Program-made: the position numbers and the translations under genes | Shown here: positions 8,303-15,074 of the stretch, in pieces | Layout of the letters: the number at the start of each line of letters is the position of its first letter | Position numbering within the stretch: the stretch's first letter is position 1 | NCBI GenBank assembly: GCA_028876585.1 | Contig: JAGWRL010000368.1 | Location: 1-16,743, forward strand | Reading direction: 5' to 3' | From: Pseudomonadota bacterium | GTDB taxonomy: Bacteria > Pseudomonadota > Alphaproteobacteria > Rhizobiales > Beijerinckiaceae | DNA length: 16,743 bases | The notes under the pieces: model-generated | The model's database searches: none | What the model was told of the DNA's origin: nothing | The model's input: the letters and a program-made list of their open reading frames with translations, nothing else

Positions 8303-9151
8303 ATGAACGCCAAGCCCGAATTCGTCCCCGCCCGCACCGCGCCGGCCGGCCCGAACATCCTGCATCCCACGGATTTCGGGCCGACCGACGCCAATGCGCT
8401 CGCCCACGCCGTCGCGCTGTCGCTGAAGACCCACGCCCGGCTGACGCTGCTGCATATCCGCGGCGCCGACGAAGCCGGCCCGACCCGCAACGGGCTCGGC
8501 CCGGTCAGCGACCTGCTGGTGCGCTGGCGGCGGCTCGGGCTCAACGAACGTTTTGTCGATTTGCAGACCCGGCTCGGCTTCACCGCCGCCTGCCTCGACG
8601 TGCCGGCGCGCAGCGTCAAGGCGGGAGTGTTGGCGCATTTCGAGGATCACCCGGTCGAACTGGCGGTGCTGACGACGCACGCCCATTCCGGCCTGAGCTA
8701 CTGGTTCGCCGGCTCGGTGAGCCGCCTCGCCTTGCGTCAGGCCGACACGATGATCCTGTTCCTGCGCGAGGGCCAGCGCGGCTTCGTCGATTTGCAGACC
8801 GGCGACGTCAAGCTGACGCGGGCGCTGATCCCGGTCGACGGCCGCATCCCTTGCGAGGCGGCGATCGCCCGCGCGCGCGCGCTGCTCGACGCGCTCGGCC
8901 CCTCGGTCGAGAAGCGGCTGCTGCATATCGGCGACGCCGCCCCGCCGGGTTGCCCGAAGGACATCCCGATCACGCTGACGCAAGGCCCGGTGGTCGAGAC
9001 GATCCTGAGCACGGCGCAGGCGTTCCGCGCCGACCTGATCGTGATGCCGACGGCGGGCAAGCGCGGCCTGCTCGCCGGCTTCCGCAACAGCGTCAGCGCG
9101 CGCATTCTCGATGACGCGCGCTGGCCGGTGCTCAGCGTGCCCGCCGCCTGA
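8303..9151 (+). CDS. Tandem-domain universal stress protein (UspA family)
   Basis: A 282-residue protein with two Usp domains in a row. Domain 1 runs from about residue 17 to 155, starting NILHPTDFGPTDANALAHA (18-36) and ending with the nucleotide-loop-like HAHSGLSYWFAGSVSRL (126-142). Domain 2 runs from about 170 to 281, starting TRALIPVDG (172-180) and ending with PTAGKRGLLAGF (249-260) and RNSVSARILDDARWPVLSV. The G-x2-G-x6-GS nucleotide loop is only partly kept: Ala replaces the first Gly in domain 1 and Asn replaces the Gly before Ser in domain 2, so ATP binding is uncertain. Members are cytoplasmic stress or energy-state proteins. The start ATG 8303 has no strong ribosome site. It converges on the SMP-30-like gene with a 3-bp gap. 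Confidence 0.88.
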   Translation: MNAKPEFVPARTAPAGPNILHPTDFGPTDANALAHAVALSLKTHARLTLLHIRGADEAGPTRNGLGPVSDLLVRWRRLGLNERFVDLQTRLGFTAACLDVPARSVKAGVLAHFEDHPVELAVLTTHAHSGLSYWFAGSVSRLALRQADTMILFLREGQRGFVDLQTGDVKLTRALIPVDGRIPCEAAIARARALLDALGPSVEKRLLHIGDAAPPGCPKDIPITLTQGPVVETILSTAQAFRADLIVMPTAGKRGLLAGFRNSVSARILDDARWPVLSVPAA

Positions 9152-9154
9152 GGC

Positions 9155-10087
9155 TCAACCGAGATTGCAGCCGGTGGCGAAGGTGAACAACGAATAGATC
9201 GAGGTCGTGCCGCAAATATAGAGCCGGTTGCGCTTCGCGCCGCCGAAGGTGACGTTGGCGACCGTCTCGGGAATCAGGAACTTGCCGAGCAGCGTGCCAT
9301 CGGACGCATAGACATGCACGCCGTCGCCGGCGCTGGTCCAGATGCGGCCCTCGGTGTCGATCCGGAAGCCGTCGAACAGCCCGGACTGACACTCCGCGAA
9401 CACCCGCCCGCCGGACAAAGTGGCGCCATCCGCGCTCACCTTGAACTTGCGGATGTGTTTGGGCCCCTTGTCCTGATGGGTCGCGCCGGTGTCGGCGATA
9501 TAGAGATATTCCTCGTCCGGCGAGAAGGCGAGGCCGTTGGGGCGCACCATGTCGGTGACGACGGCGGTGACTTCGAGCGTGTTCGGCGCGACGCGATAGA
9601 CATAGCAGCCGTCGATTTCGCGGTCCTGCCTGTCGCCCTCGTAATCGGCGTCGATCCCATAGGCGGGATCGGTGAACCAGATCGATCCGTCCTTCTTCAC
9701 CACGACGTCGTTGGGCGAGTTGAGGCGCTTGCCCTCATAGCGGGCGGCGACGACATGGACGCGGCCGTCCCAGTGCGTCATCGTCACGCGCCGGGTCAGA
9801 TGCTCGCAGGTGATCAACCGACCCATCCGGTCGACCGTGTTGCCGTTGGAATTGTTGGAGGCTTCGCGGAACACCGACACCTCATGGCCCGGCTCGACCA
9901 GGCGCATCATGCGATTGTTGGGAATGTCGGACCAGACGAGGTAGCGCCCGGCGGCGAACCAGGCCGGGCCTTCGCACCAGCGCCCGCCGGTCCACAACCG
10001 CTCGATGCGCGCATGGCCCGCGTAGAGCTGACCGAACCGCTTGTCGTAGCTGACGAAACCGGTGCCTTCGACTTGTCCGAAATACAT
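9155..10087 (-). CDS. SMP-30/gluconolactonase/LRE-like protein
   Basis: A 310-residue six-bladed beta-propeller of the SMP-30 family, enzymes that open sugar lactones such as gluconolactone using a divalent metal. Expected metal or substrate residues are visible: Glu39 in CEGPAWF (38-44), Asn123/Asn126 in LNSPNDVVV (122-130), Asn184 in RPNGLAFSPD (182-191) and Asp239 in LFDGFRIDTEGRIW (237-250). The blades show repeated IWFTDPAYG- and LYIADTG-type strands. The start ATG 10087 is preceded by GGAGA at a spacing of about seven; an ATG at 10147 would add 20 unrelated residues. No signal peptide is visible at the chosen start. No sugar catabolism genes lie next to it, so the lactone substrate cannot be guessed. 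Confidence 0.88.
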   Translation of the reverse strand: MYFGQVEGTGFVSYDKRFGQLYAGHARIERLWTGGRWCEGPAWFAAGRYLVWSDIPNNRMMRLVEPGHEVSVFREASNNSNGNTVDRMGRLITCEHLTRRVTMTHWDGRVHVVAARYEGKRLNSPNDVVVKKDGSIWFTDPAYGIDADYEGDRQDREIDGCYVYRVAPNTLEVTAVVTDMVRPNGLAFSPDEEYLYIADTGATHQDKGPKHIRKFKVSADGATLSGGRVFAECQSGLFDGFRIDTEGRIWTSAGDGVHVYASDGTLLGKFLIPETVANVTFGGAKRNRLYICGTTSIYSLFTFATGCNLG

Positions 10088-10416
10088 GCTGCTGTCTCCA
10101 GCTTTCGAGGGGACGATAGGGGATGCGGGCGGCGGGCGGCGCTTCAAGAGCCCGCTCCGGCAAAGACGCCTGCGTCGGCGCCGGGGGTTCGACCGGCTTG
10201 CGCCCGTCGGGAGGTTTCGAACGCGCGGTCTCGCGCTAGTAGTCAGACATAGCCGCCACGCCGCATCCCTCGCTTTGCGCCTTGCGACGCAGGCGCGCTA
10301 TCGTCGGCAACCGACCGGCCAATGTCAATCCGGCGCCGCGCGCCCGATGTCGCGCCCGCTCGCGGCGTGTTAGGGGCTGGAGCACGCACCCCCTGAGGCG
10401 ATAAGACGAACACCGC
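10088..10416. other. Divergent intergenic region with no recognised gene
   Basis: About 330 bp separate the SMP-30-like gene from the CDF gene. I find no convincing coding region: the 60-residue minus-strand frame at 10236-10418 is Arg-rich with no family features. On the plus strand TTGCGC (10275-10280) and TATCGT (10299-10304) with 18-bp spacing could be a weak promoter for the CDF gene. AGGGG (10372-10376) and CCCCT (10390-10394) form a short stem shortly before the CDF start. No riboswitch, tRNA or metal-regulator box is recognisable. Confidence 0.5.
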
Positions 10417-11358
10417 ATGAGCCACGACCACGCCCACCACGATCACGATCACGATCACGCGCCGCACGGCCATGTCCACATTCCCGCCAGCTTCGGCGCG
10501 GCCTTCGCCGCCGGCGTGGCGCTTAACCTCGGCTTCGTGCTGGTCGAAGTCGTCTACGGCTTCCTCGGCAATTCCGTGGCGTTGCTCGCCGACGCCGGCC
10601 ACAATCTCGGCGACGTCCTCGGCCTCCTCGTCGCCTGGAGCGCCAGCGTGCTGGTGCGGCGATCGCCGACGGCGCGGTTCACCTATGGATTGCGCGGCTC
10701 GTCGATCCTCGCCGCGCTGTTCAACGCGGTGTTCCTGCTGCTGACCATCGGCGCGATCTCGTGGGAGGCGATCCTGCGGCTCGGCCATCCCGAGCCGGTC
10801 GCCGGCAAGACGGTGATGATCGTCGCGGCGATCGGCGTCGTCATCAACGGCGTGACGGCGTGGCTGTTCGCTTCCGGGCGCGACGGCGACCTCAACCTGC
10901 GCGCCGCTTTCGCGCATATGGCCGCCGACGCGATCGTCTCGGCCGGCGTCGTCGTCGCGGGACTGGTGATCCTGCTGACGGGGTGGCTGTGGCTCGATCC
11001 GCTCGTCAGCCTCGCCATCAACGCCGTCATCGTCTGGGGAACCTGGGGATTGCTGCGCGATTCGGTCGGCATGTCGATGGCGGCGGTGCCGCCCCAGATC
11101 GACCCGCTCGCGGTGCGGCAATTCATCGAACGGCGGCCCGGCGTCGCCAGCCTGCACGATCTGCATGTCTGGCCGATGAGCACGACGGAAATCGCCTTGA
11201 CCTGCCATCTGGTGATGCCGGCCGGCCATCCCGGCGACGCCTTCATCCACGACCTGTGCGAAGAACTGTCGCATCACTTCCGAATCAACCATTCGACGGT
11301 GCAGATCGAGGTCGATCCGCATCTCTCCTGCGCGCTGGCGCCCGATAGCGTGGTCTAA
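10417..11358 (+). CDS. Cation diffusion facilitator (CzcD/ZitB-type Zn2+/Co2+/Cd2+ efflux)
   Basis: A 313-residue inner-membrane proton/metal antiporter. The N terminus holds ten His in the first 21 residues (alternating H and D), a typical metal-sensing or delivery tail. About six membrane segments follow between residues 25 and 220. The transport site is complete: LADAGHNLGD (57-66) gives the TM2 D-x2-H-x3-D pattern and FAHMAADA (165-172) gives H-x3-D in TM5. The C-terminal cytoplasmic domain contains LHDLHVWPM and ends near residue 300 with an HSTVQIE strand, the ferredoxin-like dimerisation domain. TM5 and His-tail features place it with CzcD/ZitB-like zinc carriers. The Shine-Dalgarno is weak (GAGG about 18 bases upstream). 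Metal specificity is inferred from the family. Confidence 0.94.
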   Translation: MSHDHAHHDHDHDHAPHGHVHIPASFGAAFAAGVALNLGFVLVEVVYGFLGNSVALLADAGHNLGDVLGLLVAWSASVLVRRSPTARFTYGLRGSSILAALFNAVFLLLTIGAISWEAILRLGHPEPVAGKTVMIVAAIGVVINGVTAWLFASGRDGDLNLRAAFAHMAADAIVSAGVVVAGLVILLTGWLWLDPLVSLAINAVIVWGTWGLLRDSVGMSMAAVPPQIDPLAVRQFIERRPGVASLHDLHVWPMSTTEIALTCHLVMPAGHPGDAFIHDLCEELSHHFRINHSTVQIEVDPHLSCALAPDSVV

Positions 11359-11395
11359 CGGCGCGCGCCGGCCGCTTGCCTCGTCGGGAAAATTA

Positions 11396-11409
11396 GTTTA
11401 CACGTAAAC
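11396..11409. promoter_or_regulatory. Palindrome upstream of the flavoprotein gene, possible repressor operator
   Basis: GTTTAC-AC-GTAAAC is an exact 6+6 bp inverted repeat with a two-base centre. It sits 21 bp before the start codon at 11431, in a short AT-rich patch that is also the only room for a promoter. The shape resembles operators of TetR-type lipid or xenobiotic regulators. Which regulator binds is unknown; it does not match the operator next to the TetR gene in this window. Confidence 0.45.
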
Positions 11410-11430
11410 CATCACGAGACCGTATAGACC

Positions 11431-12390
11431 ATGTCCCTGCCCTCCTCGCTTCAAAATCGCCTGCGGCTGCCCGTCATCGGCGCGCCGCTGTTCATCATCT
11501 CGAACCCGTCGCTGGTGATCGCGCAATGCAAGGCGGGGATCGTCGGGGCGTTTCCCGCGCTCAACGCGCGCCCGGCGGCGCAACTCGACGAATGGCTGCA
11601 CGAAATCACCGAGGCGCTCGCCGCGCATGACAAGGCGAATCCGCAAGCGCCCGCCGCGCCGTTCGCGGTCAACCAGATCGTGCATCGCTCCAACACGCGA
11701 TTGGAGGAGGATCTGGCGCTGACCGTGAAGTGGAAGGCGCCGGTCGTCATCACTTCGCTGGGCGCGCGCGAGGACGTCAATCAGGCGGTGCGCGGTTATG
11801 GCGGCGTCGTGCTGCACGACGTCATCAATCAGAAATTCGCCCGCAAGGCGATCGAGAAGGGCGCGAGCGGCCTCATCTGCGTGTCGGCCGGCGCGGGCGG
11901 CCATGCCGGCGCCTATTCGCCGTTCGCGTTCGTGACCGAGACGCGCGAATGGTTCGACGGGCCGCTCGCTTTGTCGGGCGCCATCGCCACCGGCGGCGGC
12001 GTGCTGGCGGCGCAGGCGATGGGCGCGGATTTCGCCTATATCGGCTCCGCCTTCATCGCCACCGACGAGGCGCGCGCGGCGCCGGAATACAAACAGGCGA
12101 TCGTCGACGGCACGGCCGCCGACATCATCGGCTCGGACCTGTTCACCGGCGTATTCGGCAATTACCTGCGCGCCTCGATCGCGCGCGCCGGGCTCGACCC
12201 GGAAAACCTGCCCAAGGGCGACGTCGCGACGATGAATTTCGAGAGCGCCGGCGGCTCGAAGCCGAAGGCGTGGCGCGACATCTGGGGCTCGGGCCAGGGC
12301 ATTGGCGCGATCAAGCGGGTCGGGCCGGCGGCCGAACTGATCGACCGGCTGAAGCGCGAATATGCGACCGCCAAGCTGCGGTTGGCCTGA
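11431..12390 (+). CDS. Nitronate monooxygenase-like FMN-dependent oxidoreductase (NMO/2-nitropropane dioxygenase family)
   Basis: A 319-residue TIM-barrel flavoprotein. LPVIGAPLFIISNPSLVIA (13-31) is the family N terminus and AFPALNARP follows. SAGAGGHAG holds the conserved Gly-rich loop with the His that acts in catalysis in the family, and LSGAIATGGGVLAAQAMGADFAYIGSAF carries the FMN phosphate-binding loop. Family members oxidise alkyl nitronates to aldehydes or ketones and nitrite, while others are quinone reductases or enoyl reductases, so the substrate is open. The start ATG 11431 has no clear Shine-Dalgarno. The gene is preceded by a GTTTAC/GTAAAC palindrome and ends 3 bp before the stop of the convergent MFS gene. 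Confidence 0.9.
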   Translation: MSLPSSLQNRLRLPVIGAPLFIISNPSLVIAQCKAGIVGAFPALNARPAAQLDEWLHEITEALAAHDKANPQAPAAPFAVNQIVHRSNTRLEEDLALTVKWKAPVVITSLGAREDVNQAVRGYGGVVLHDVINQKFARKAIEKGASGLICVSAGAGGHAGAYSPFAFVTETREWFDGPLALSGAIATGGGVLAAQAMGADFAYIGSAFIATDEARAAPEYKQAIVDGTAADIIGSDLFTGVFGNYLRASIARAGLDPENLPKGDVATMNFESAGGSKPKAWRDIWGSGQGIGAIKRVGPAAELIDRLKREYATAKLRLA

Positions 12391-12393
12391 AGC

Positions 12394-13677
12394 TCAAGCC
12401 GCCGCCGTCTTCAGCGCCGGCCGCCGCCTCGCGGCCAGCAACCAAACCGACAGCGCCGCGACGATGCAGGCCGCCCCGGCGATATAGAACGCCGGCGTAT
12501 AGGCGCCATACGAGGTCCGCGCGACGCCGGCGGCATAGGCCGCCACCGACGCGCCCACCATATGCGAGGCGAACACCCAGCCGAACGCGACGCCGGCGCG
12601 GTTGGCCCCAAACGTGTCCGCCGTCAGCCGCACCGTCGGCGGCACGGTGGCGATCCAGTCGAGGCCGTAGAACAGCGCGAACAGCGACAGGCTGGGAATC
12701 GAGAACGACGAGGCCGGCAGATACAGCAGCGCCAGCCCGCGCAGGCCGTAATACATGAACAGCAGCGCGCGATTGTCGACCCGGTCCGACAGCCAGCCCG
12801 AGCCGATGGTGCCGAAAAAGTCGAACACGCCCATCATCGCCAGCACCGACGCCGCCGTCACCGCCGCGATGCCGTAATCGCCGCAGAAGGCGATGAAATG
12901 GGTCTGGATCAGCCCGTTGGTGGACAGGCCGCAGACGAAGAACGTGCCCGCCAGCACCCAGAACGCGGGAACCGTCGCAATCTCGCCCAGCACGCGGAAC
13001 GGCGTCGAAAACGCCGGCGCGGGCGGCGGCGGCGGCGCCATCTGCTTGGCGCCATAGGGCGCGAGCCCCAGATCGGCCGGCCGGTCCGCCATCAGCAGCG
13101 CCACGCCGGCGGCGGCGACGAGCAGCCCGCCCAGCGTCGGAAACACCGCCGCGCGCCAGCCCCAGCGCGCCTCGATTGCCGCCGCCAGCGGCAGGAACAC
13201 GAGTTGCCCGGTCGCCGAACTGGCGCTGAGGACGCCCACCACCAGCCCGCGCCGCTCGGAAAACCAGCGCGTCGAGATGATCGCCGCCATCACCAGCGCC
13301 GTCATGCCGGTGCCGAGCCCGACCACGATTCCCCACAGCACCACGAGTTGCCATAACTGCGTCATGAACATCGCCGCGATCAGCCCCGCGCTGATCATGG
13401 CGATGGCGCACAGAATCACCCGCCTGAGGCCGTAGCGCTCCATCAGCGCGGCGGCGAACGGCGCCATCAGCCCGAACAGCAGGATGCGCAGCGCCAGCGC
13501 GCTGGAGATGTCGGCCGCGCTCCAGCCGAATTCGCGCTCCAGCGGCCGCAGCAAGGCGCCGGGAAGCCCCATCGCGCCGGCCGTCGTCAGCGCCACCACG
13601 AAGGCGACCGCCACCACGACCCAACCGTAATGCAACCCCCGCGCGGCCAGGCGGCGGGACAGAGACGAGGCGAACAT
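12394..13677 (-). CDS. MFS transporter, monocarboxylate/OFA-like
   Basis: A 427-residue carrier with about 12 hydrophobic segments. Cytoplasmic motif A is visible as ALMERYGLRRVIL (77-89) and its repeat as GSGWLSDRVDNRALL in the second half. STRWFSERRGLVVGVLSASS (135-154) followed by GQLVFLPL is characteristic of the monocarboxylate/oxalate-formate (OFA-like) branch, so small carboxylates or organic acids are likely substrates. The central loop carries a run of five prolines (215-219). ATG 13677 has AAGGGAG five bases upstream. It is transcribed divergently from a TetR gene 66 bp away, and an inverted repeat lies in its promoter, so it is probably repressed by that TetR protein. Confidence 0.9.
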   Translation of the reverse strand: MFASSLSRRLAARGLHYGWVVVAVAFVVALTTAGAMGLPGALLRPLEREFGWSAADISSALALRILLFGLMAPFAAALMERYGLRRVILCAIAMISAGLIAAMFMTQLWQLVVLWGIVVGLGTGMTALVMAAIISTRWFSERRGLVVGVLSASSATGQLVFLPLAAAIEARWGWRAAVFPTLGGLLVAAAGVALLMADRPADLGLAPYGAKQMAPPPPPAPAFSTPFRVLGEIATVPAFWVLAGTFFVCGLSTNGLIQTHFIAFCGDYGIAAVTAASVLAMMGVFDFFGTIGSGWLSDRVDNRALLFMYYGLRGLALLYLPASSFSIPSLSLFALFYGLDWIATVPPTVRLTADTFGANRAGVAFGWVFASHMVGASVAAYAAGVARTSYGAYTPAFYIAGAACIVAALSVWLLAARRRPALKTAAA

Positions 13678-13700
13678 GCGGGCTCCCTTGCAGCGCCGGC

Positions 13701-13729
13701 TTTATGATGATATGCGTCATCATAGTCAA
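13701..13729 (-). promoter_or_regulatory. Probable promoter of the MFS gene
   Basis: On the minus strand TTGACT (13729-13724) is followed after exactly 17 bp by CATAAA (13706-13701), giving five and four matches to the sigma-70 consensus hexamers. Transcription would start about 15-20 bases before the MFS start codon. On the other strand TTGCAG (13688-13693) and TATGCG (13711-13716), also 17 bp apart, are a weaker candidate for the TetR gene. Confidence 0.5.
13703..13724. promoter_or_regulatory. TetR-type operator: perfect 8+8 bp inverted repeat
   Basis: TATGATGA (13703-13710) and TCATCATA (13717-13724) are exact reverse complements around the six-base spacer TATGCG. The element fills the space between the -35 and -10 of the MFS promoter and lies 19 bp before the TetR start codon. 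Binding of a dimeric repressor here would block both divergent genes, the usual autoregulated TetR layout. The symmetry is seen directly; the identity of the binder is inferred from position. Confidence 0.75.
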
Positions 13730-13743
13730 GAGGGCGAGGCGAG

Positions 13744-14304
13744 ATGCGCATCACGAAACAGCGAGCCGCCGAAAATCGCGAGCGCGTCGTGGCGGAGGCC
13801 GCCCGATTGTTCCGCGAAAAGGGTTTTGACGGCGTCGGCGTCGCCGAGCTGATGGCGGCGGCGGGGCTGACGCACGGCGGCTTCTACAATCATTTCGGCT
13901 CGAAGGCGCAGGTCGAGGCGGCGGCCTGCGCGCATGTGTTCGACAAATCGGTGGCGCGAATCGCCCGCGTCGCCACGGCGCCCGAGGCCGAGCGGCCAAG
14001 CGCCTACGCCGACTATCGCGAGCGCTACGTCTCCCCGGAAGCGCGCGACGCCAGCGCCGCCGCCTGCCCGATGGTCGCCTTCGCCGGCGACGTGTCGCGC
14101 CAGAGCGAAGCCGTCCGCGACGCTTACGCGCAGGGCCTCGCCGCCTATTTGCAGGAATTCGTCAGGGCGAGCGGCGGGTCGCGCCCGCAGGCGATCCGCG
14201 CCTTCGCCGAACTGGTCGGCGCGCTGACGCTGGCGCGCAGCGTGGCGCAAAGCGATCCCGCGCTGTCGGACGAAATCCTCGCGGCGGCGCGCGGGACCGC
14301 TTAG
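13744..14304 (+). CDS. TetR/AcrR-family transcriptional repressor
   Basis: A 186-residue regulator. The N-terminal helix-turn-helix is complete: ENRERVVAEAARLFREKGFD (10-29) is the first helix region, and VAELMAAAGLTHGGFYNHFG (33-52) is the recognition part with the family F-Y-x-H-F signature. The C-terminal ligand domain contains AAACPMVAFAGDV (105-117), close to the G-C-P-x-x-x-L-A motif of a TetR subgroup that includes sensors of small or reactive compounds; Cys108 could be a sensing residue. ATG 13744 has GAGG four bases upstream. It is divergent from an MFS carrier and next to a perfect inverted repeat, so local autoregulation is likely. Its stop codon overlaps that of pgeF (TTAG, 14301-14304). 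Confidence 0.93.
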   Translation: MRITKQRAAENRERVVAEAARLFREKGFDGVGVAELMAAAGLTHGGFYNHFGSKAQVEAAACAHVFDKSVARIARVATAPEAERPSAYADYRERYVSPEARDASAAACPMVAFAGDVSRQSEAVRDAYAQGLAAYLQEFVRASGGSRPQAIRAFAELVGALTLARSVAQSDPALSDEILAAARGTA

Positions 14305-15074
14305 ATCAAGGCGATGGCCGAGACGAGGCGGCCGTAATCGGCTTCGCCGCGATGCGTCTTGCGGCGGTAGCTGAAGAAACGCGCCTCGTCGGCGTAGGTG
14401 TCGAGGCCGAGATCGACGAAGGCGCCGACCCCGGCGCGCGCCGCGCGCAGCCCGATATAGCCGTGCAGATCGAACATCGAGCGGCCTTCGCGCGCGCCGG
14501 CGACGAAAAAGCGCGGCGCTTGCGCGTCGAGCGCGAATCCGGCGACGAATTCGGGGCCGACCTCATAAGACGCCTGCGCGATGCAGGGGCCGAGCGCGGC
14601 GACGATGCGCGCGGGCGCCGCGCCGAGCGCGACCATGGCGGCCACCGTCGCCTCGACCACGCCGTCGCGCGCGCCCTTCCAGCCGGCATGGGCCGCGCCG
14701 ATCACCCGCGCCCGCGCGTCGGCGAACAGGATCATGCCGCAATCGGCGCCGGTGACGCCGAGCGCCAGCCCCGGCGTCGCGGTGACGATCCCGTCGCAGC
14801 GCGGCCGCGCCTGCGCCTCCCACGGCTGCGACACGGTCACGACGTCGGGCGAATGCACCTGATAGGGCACCAGCAGCCGTTCGCCGGCCAAGCCGAGACA
14901 GGCCGCCATGCGCGCCCGGTTCTCCGCCACCGCCTCGGCCGCGTCGGACGAGCCGACGCCGCCGTTGAGCGAGGCGTAGACGCCGCTGGAGACGCCGCCG
15001 GCGCGGGTGAAAAAGCCATGCCGCAGGCCGGGCGCGTCGAGCGCCGGCGCGGTCAGCGGCGCCGGCCCGGTCAT
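14301..15074 (-). CDS. pgeF: Peptidoglycan editing factor PgeF (YfiH/laccase-domain protein)
   Basis: A 257-residue member of the YfiH (DUF152/Cu-oxidase_4) family. In E. coli the protein keeps wrong amino acids out of the peptidoglycan stem; relatives have been reported as polyphenol oxidases or purine nucleoside-cleaving enzymes. The metal-site residues are all present: His74 in PYQVHSPDV (70-78), Cys112 in TGADCGM (108-114) and His129 in GAAHAGWKGA (126-135). The N-terminal HGFFTRAGGVSSGVYASLN (19-37) is the other family signature. ATG 15074 overlaps the stop of the MidA-like gene (ATGA, 15071-15074), so translation is probably coupled. Last gene of the lgt operon; its 3' end overlaps the convergent TetR gene by four bases. 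Confidence 0.95.
   Translation of the reverse strand: MTGPAPLTAPALDAPGLRHGFFTRAGGVSSGVYASLNGGVGSSDAAEAVAENRARMAACLGLAGERLLVPYQVHSPDVVTVSQPWEAQARPRCDGIVTATPGLALGVTGADCGMILFADARARVIGAAHAGWKGARDGVVEATVAAMVALGAAPARIVAALGPCIAQASYEVGPEFVAGFALDAQAPRFFVAGAREGRSMFDLHGYIGLRAARAGVGAFVDLGLDTYADEARFFSYRRKTHRGEADYGRLVSAIALI

Noticed and set aside
7799..8983. 394-codon minus-strand frame opposite the Usp gene
   Set aside because: It overlaps both the Usp gene and the chagasin-like gene in other frames and has no recognisable domain.
10182..10196. GGGGGTTCGACC, resembling a tRNA T-loop
   Set aside because: I could not fit an acceptor stem, D arm or anticodon arm around it on either strand.
10236..10418. 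60-codon minus-strand frame in the SMP-30/CDF gap
   Set aside because: Arg-rich, no motif, no clear ribosome site, and it runs over the CDF start codon.
12387..12414. CTGAAG/CTTCAG inverted repeat at the flavoprotein/MFS convergent junction
   Set aside because: Only six base pairs with a 16-base loop and no T run; too weak to call a terminator.
13021..13035. Repeat of GGC triplets in the MFS gene
   Set aside because: Explained by the five-proline run in the central loop of the carrier; not an independent repeat element.
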